Source: Desulfovibrionaceae bacterium (lineage in GTDB: Bacteria > Pseudomonadota > Gammaproteobacteria > Burkholderiales > Burkholderiaceae_C). Taken from it: a stretch of 5,932 bases of DNA. This document shows, in pieces, positions 3,632 through 5,932 of this stretch (positions within the stretch are counted from its first letter, which is position 1; every line of letters starts with the position of its first letter). A program made the translations under genes and the position numbers. Location: positions 1 through 5,932 of the forward strand of contig WRJY01000177.1 of assembly GCA_009778355.1 (NCBI GenBank). Reading direction: 5' to 3'. Below the pieces are notes generated by a model. The model had not been told where the DNA came from and did not search any database. It saw only the letters and a program-made list of their open reading frames with translations.

Positions 3632-5440
3632 CTATTTCGCCCACCACATATCCACCGCCCACATCTCGCCGGGCGAATAGGGCGGCGTCACCGGAGGCCG
3701 CTCCAGGCGCCAGGCGTTATAGACCATGCGGTGCGTGCTGGCGAACCACTGCGGGATCAGGTAGTGCTCGTGCGCGATGATGCGGTCCAGCGCGTGGCAG
3801 GCGAGCAGCATCTGCGCCTGGGTTCTGGCCGACACCATGGCGCGGATCATGGCGTCCACGGCGGGGTTCTTCACGCCGGGAAAATTGCCCGAGTCCTCCT
3901 GATCCGCCGCCGCGCTGCCGAACAGGTCGGCAAACTCCTGCCCAGGGTTGTTCGTGCCCTGATAAGCGAGGCTGATGATGTCGAAATCGAATTTTTGCAG
4001 CCGCTGCTGGTACAGCGCGAAATCCACCGCGCGAAAGCGCAACTGGATGCCGAGCTTGCCCAAGTTGCGCATCCAGGACGACACCGTGCTCATGCGGCCC
4101 TCGGTGCTTTCCAGGTATTCCAGCACCATCGGTTCGCCGCGCTGGTTGCGCAGCACGCCGTCCTTGACTTCCCAACCCGCCTGCCTGAGCAGCGCCTGGG
4201 CGTGGCGCAGGTTGTCGCGCAAAGTGGCGGCGCCATCGGTAGTGGGCGGCTCGGCCATGGGGCCAAACACCGCGGGCGGCAGGCTCTGGCGCCAAGGCTC
4301 CAGCAAGGCCGTCTCTTCGGGCGAAGGCTTGCCATGTGTTTCACACATGGTGTTGCCGAACAGGCCATGCACGCGCTGGTAGGAGCCGTAGAACAACTGG
4401 CGGTTCATCCACTCGAAGTCCAGCGCCAGGCCCAGGGCCTCGCGCACGCGGCGGTCGGCCAGCAGCGGGCGGCGGGTGTTGAGCACATAGCTTTGAAAGC
4501 CCGACGGCAGCTTGTGCGCGAAGTCGCCCTTGATCAGTTCGCCTGTGTCGAATTTGGGGCCCCTGACCCGCCGCGCCCAGTCGCCGGCGCTGAAAAAACG
4601 CATCAGATCGAACTCGCCCGCTTTCAGCGCCTCCAGCTTGGCCGTGTTGTCCTTGTAGATTTTGACCTGGATGCGGTCGAAGTTGGCGCTGCCGCGGCGC
4701 ACGGGCAAGTCGCGCGCCCAGTAGCGCGGGTCGCGCACATAGGTAATGTCCTTGCCGAAATTGACCGGCCCGATGCGGTACGGCCCGCTGCCGATGGGCA
4801 CGTCCATCACCACCTGGTCGAACGGCTTGGGCTTGCCGTCCTCGCCCAGCCCCCAATCGCGGCTGAACACCGGCAGGCCGCCCACGGTCAGGGGCAGTTC
4901 GCGGTTGGGCGCCTTGAAACGGTAGCGCACCGTGCGATCGTCCAGCGCGTCCACGCCCGCCACCTCGAACAGCAGCGTTTTGTAGCCGGGCGACGTGTAG
5001 GGGCCCATCAGCGTGTCGAAGCTGTACTTCACGTCCTGCGCGAGCACCGGCTTGCCGTTGTGAAAGCGCGCCTCGGGCCGCAGGCGGAAGGTGGCCGACA
5101 GGCCGTCCGGCGCCACCTCCACGTCCTCGGCCAGCAGGCCGTAGCCGGTGGCCGTCTCGTCGAGCGAACCGGTCAGCAGCGTGTCGAACATCAGCGAGGA
5201 CAAGTAGGCCGGCGCACTGCCCCGAATGGTGAACGGGTTGTATTTATCGAAGGTGGACGCGCGCTGATCGCTCACCAGGCGCAACTCGCCGCCTTTGGGC
5301 GCGCCGGGGTTCACGTAGGGAAAATGGGCGAAATCAGGCGGCAGCTTCGGCTCGCCCCACATGGCATAGGCGTGCGCGGCCCACGCCGGCGGCGCGGCCA
5401 GGCACAGCAAAGACAGCGAACAGACGAACCAATGGCGCAT
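3632..5440 (-). CDS. yejA: YejA-type periplasmic solute-binding protein (family 5)
   Basis: This 602-residue protein is close to the E. coli YejA length (604). It starts with a Sec signal peptide: R2 and H3, a hydrophobic stretch at about 4-16, and a likely cleavage after A19-W20-A21. C13 lacks a proper lipobox, so a soluble periplasmic form is expected. The mature part shows the family-5 pattern: YAMWGEP (25-31), VNPGAPKGG (43-51), RFHNGKPV then DVKYSFD (125-142), IGSGPYR, and further on DRRVREALGLALDFEWMN, the characteristic hinge-side segment, and a tryptophan-rich end (MWAVDMWWAK). It binds peptides or microcin C-like substrates and delivers them to YejB/YejE. The frame extends to ATG 5485, but that start would overlap fabI, and the signal peptide fixes ATG 5440; no clear Shine-Dalgarno sequence is seen there. 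It is transcribed away from fabI. Nothing downstream on the same strand is directly linked, as yejB starts more than 850 bases further on. Confidence 0.93.
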   Translation of the reverse strand: MRHWFVCSLSLLCLAAPPAWAAHAYAMWGEPKLPPDFAHFPYVNPGAPKGGELRLVSDQRASTFDKYNPFTIRGSAPAYLSSLMFDTLLTGSLDETATGYGLLAEDVEVAPDGLSATFRLRPEARFHNGKPVLAQDVKYSFDTLMGPYTSPGYKTLLFEVAGVDALDDRTVRYRFKAPNRELPLTVGGLPVFSRDWGLGEDGKPKPFDQVVMDVPIGSGPYRIGPVNFGKDITYVRDPRYWARDLPVRRGSANFDRIQVKIYKDNTAKLEALKAGEFDLMRFFSAGDWARRVRGPKFDTGELIKGDFAHKLPSGFQSYVLNTRRPLLADRRVREALGLALDFEWMNRQLFYGSYQRVHGLFGNTMCETHGKPSPEETALLEPWRQSLPPAVFGPMAEPPTTDGAATLRDNLRHAQALLRQAGWEVKDGVLRNQRGEPMVLEYLESTEGRMSTVSSWMRNLGKLGIQLRFRAVDFALYQQRLQKFDFDIISLAYQGTNNPGQEFADLFGSAAADQEDSGNFPGVKNPAVDAMIRAMVSARTQAQMLLACHALDRIIAHEHYLIPQWFASTHRMVYNAWRLERPPVTPPYSPGEMWAVDMWWAK

Positions 5441-5467
5441 GCGACAATTCTGCGGCCATTTTTCTGC

Positions 5468-5473
5468 AAGGAG
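5468..5473 (+). promoter_or_regulatory. Ribosome binding site of fabI
   Basis: AAGGAG lies 10 bases before the ATG at 5484 and settles the fabI start. It is the clearest Shine-Dalgarno sequence in the window. Confidence 0.8.
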
Positions 5474-5483
5474 TGCACATTCC

Positions 5484-5932
5484 ATGAGTCAACCCTCCGG
5501 CTTTCTGGCGGGCAAGAAGCTGCTGATCACCGGCGTGCTGTCCAATCGTTCCATCGCCTACGGCATCGCCAGGGCCTGCCGCGCGCAGGGCGCCGAGCTG
5601 GCCTTCAGCTACGTGGGCGAACGTTTCAAGGACCGCATCACCGAATTCGCCGCCGAGTTTGACAGCAAACTGGTGTTCGACTGCGACGCCGGCAGCGACG
5701 AGCAAATCGAGCGCCTGTTCAAGGACTTGTCGGCGCACTGGCCCCAATTCGATGGCTTCGTGCACGCCATCGGCTTTGCGCCGCGCGAGGCCATTGCGGG
5801 CAACTTTTTCGACGGCCTGTCGCGCGAGAACTACCGCATCGCGCACGACATCAGCGCCTACAGCTTCCCCGGCATGGCCAAGGCCGCCCTGCCCTACCTC
5901 GGCGACAAGGCCGCCCTGCTCACCCTCAGCTA
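5484..5932 (+). CDS. fabI: Enoyl-[acyl-carrier-protein] reductase FabI, 3' end beyond the window
   Basis: The first 149 complete codons are present; the window ends after two bases of codon 150. FabI uses NADH to reduce enoyl-ACP in the last step of each fatty acid elongation cycle in the cytoplasm and is the target of triclosan. Visible are the short-chain dehydrogenase Rossmann start in its FabI form (LLITGVLSNRSIAYGIA, 13-29), AELAFSY (37-43), the acidic CD at 67-68 ending strand 3, FDGFVHAIGFAP (89-100) with the IGF loop at 96-98, IAHDISAYSF at about 117-126, and ALLTLSY at the very end. That last Tyr corresponds to Y146 of E. coli FabI; the catalytic Y156 and K163 equivalents are outside the window. 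The start is supported by AAGGAG at 5468-5473. The gene is divergent from yejA, with 43 bases between start codons. Confidence 0.96.
   Translation, partial: MSQPSGFLAGKKLLITGVLSNRSIAYGIARACRAQGAELAFSYVGERFKDRITEFAAEFDSKLVFDCDAGSDEQIERLFKDLSAHWPQFDGFVHAIGFAPREAIAGNFFDGLSRENYRIAHDISAYSFPGMAKAALPYLGDKAALLTLS

Noticed and set aside
4332..4350. Inverted repeat CCATGTGT-TTC-ACACATGG inside yejA
   Set aside because: Eight-base arms with a three-base loop is notable, but it lies inside coding sequence in a variable part of the protein with no T-run or promoter context, so chance is the simplest reading.
3731..5662. A 643-codon open frame on the plus strand, antisense to yejA and running into fabI
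   Set aside because: It is the mirror of a GC-rich real gene, is rich in Arg, Ala, His and Gln without any domain, and crosses the fabI start in another frame.

Overview
The window is GC-rich DNA from what looks like a betaproteobacterium of the Burkholderiales, most likely Comamonadaceae. The evidence is the codon use (strong G/C third positions) and the remembered similarity of the YejA, YejB, HemJ-like, DUF3597 and FabI proteins to that group. No search was run. I see no phage, plasmid, transposase, CRISPR or toxin gene, so this is mostly ordinary chromosomal housekeeping DNA.

Layout from left to right. A VanZ-family membrane protein (1-819, minus, running off the left edge) lies downstream of a HemJ/CopD-family four-helix membrane protein (978-1412, minus), which is probably the protoporphyrinogen oxidase of heme synthesis. 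Upstream of that gene is a 333-base gene-free stretch (1413-1745). It holds a strong intrinsic terminator, three more hairpins directly before it and a promoter-like sequence at the right distance. Together these predict a structured RNA of about 100 nt, either a small RNA or a hemJ leader. Next comes yejB (1746-2777, minus), the inner-membrane permease of a YejABEF-type peptide/microcin C importer. A divergent intergenic region with a perfect 20-bp palindrome separates yejB from a small DUF3597 gene (2906-3307, plus). A 324-base gene-free stretch (3308-3631) follows, with four 30-bp tandem repeats and a longer imperfect repeat. Then come yejA (3632-5440, minus), the periplasmic binding protein of the same importer, and divergently the start of fabI (5484 onward, plus), cut by the right edge.

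How the genes work together. YejA would capture peptide substrates in the periplasm and deliver them to YejB and a partner permease. That partner (YejE) and the ATPase (YejF) are not in the window, and the DUF3597 gene with its repeats sits between yejA and yejB on the other strand. The importer operon is therefore split and locally incomplete. fabI belongs to fatty acid synthesis and shares only a 43-bp upstream region with yejA.

The least explained pieces are the predicted hairpin-rich RNA at about 1475-1575, the 20-bp palindrome at 2839-2858, and the tandem-repeat element at about 3345-3591. All three are sequence-based predictions without experimental or database support.
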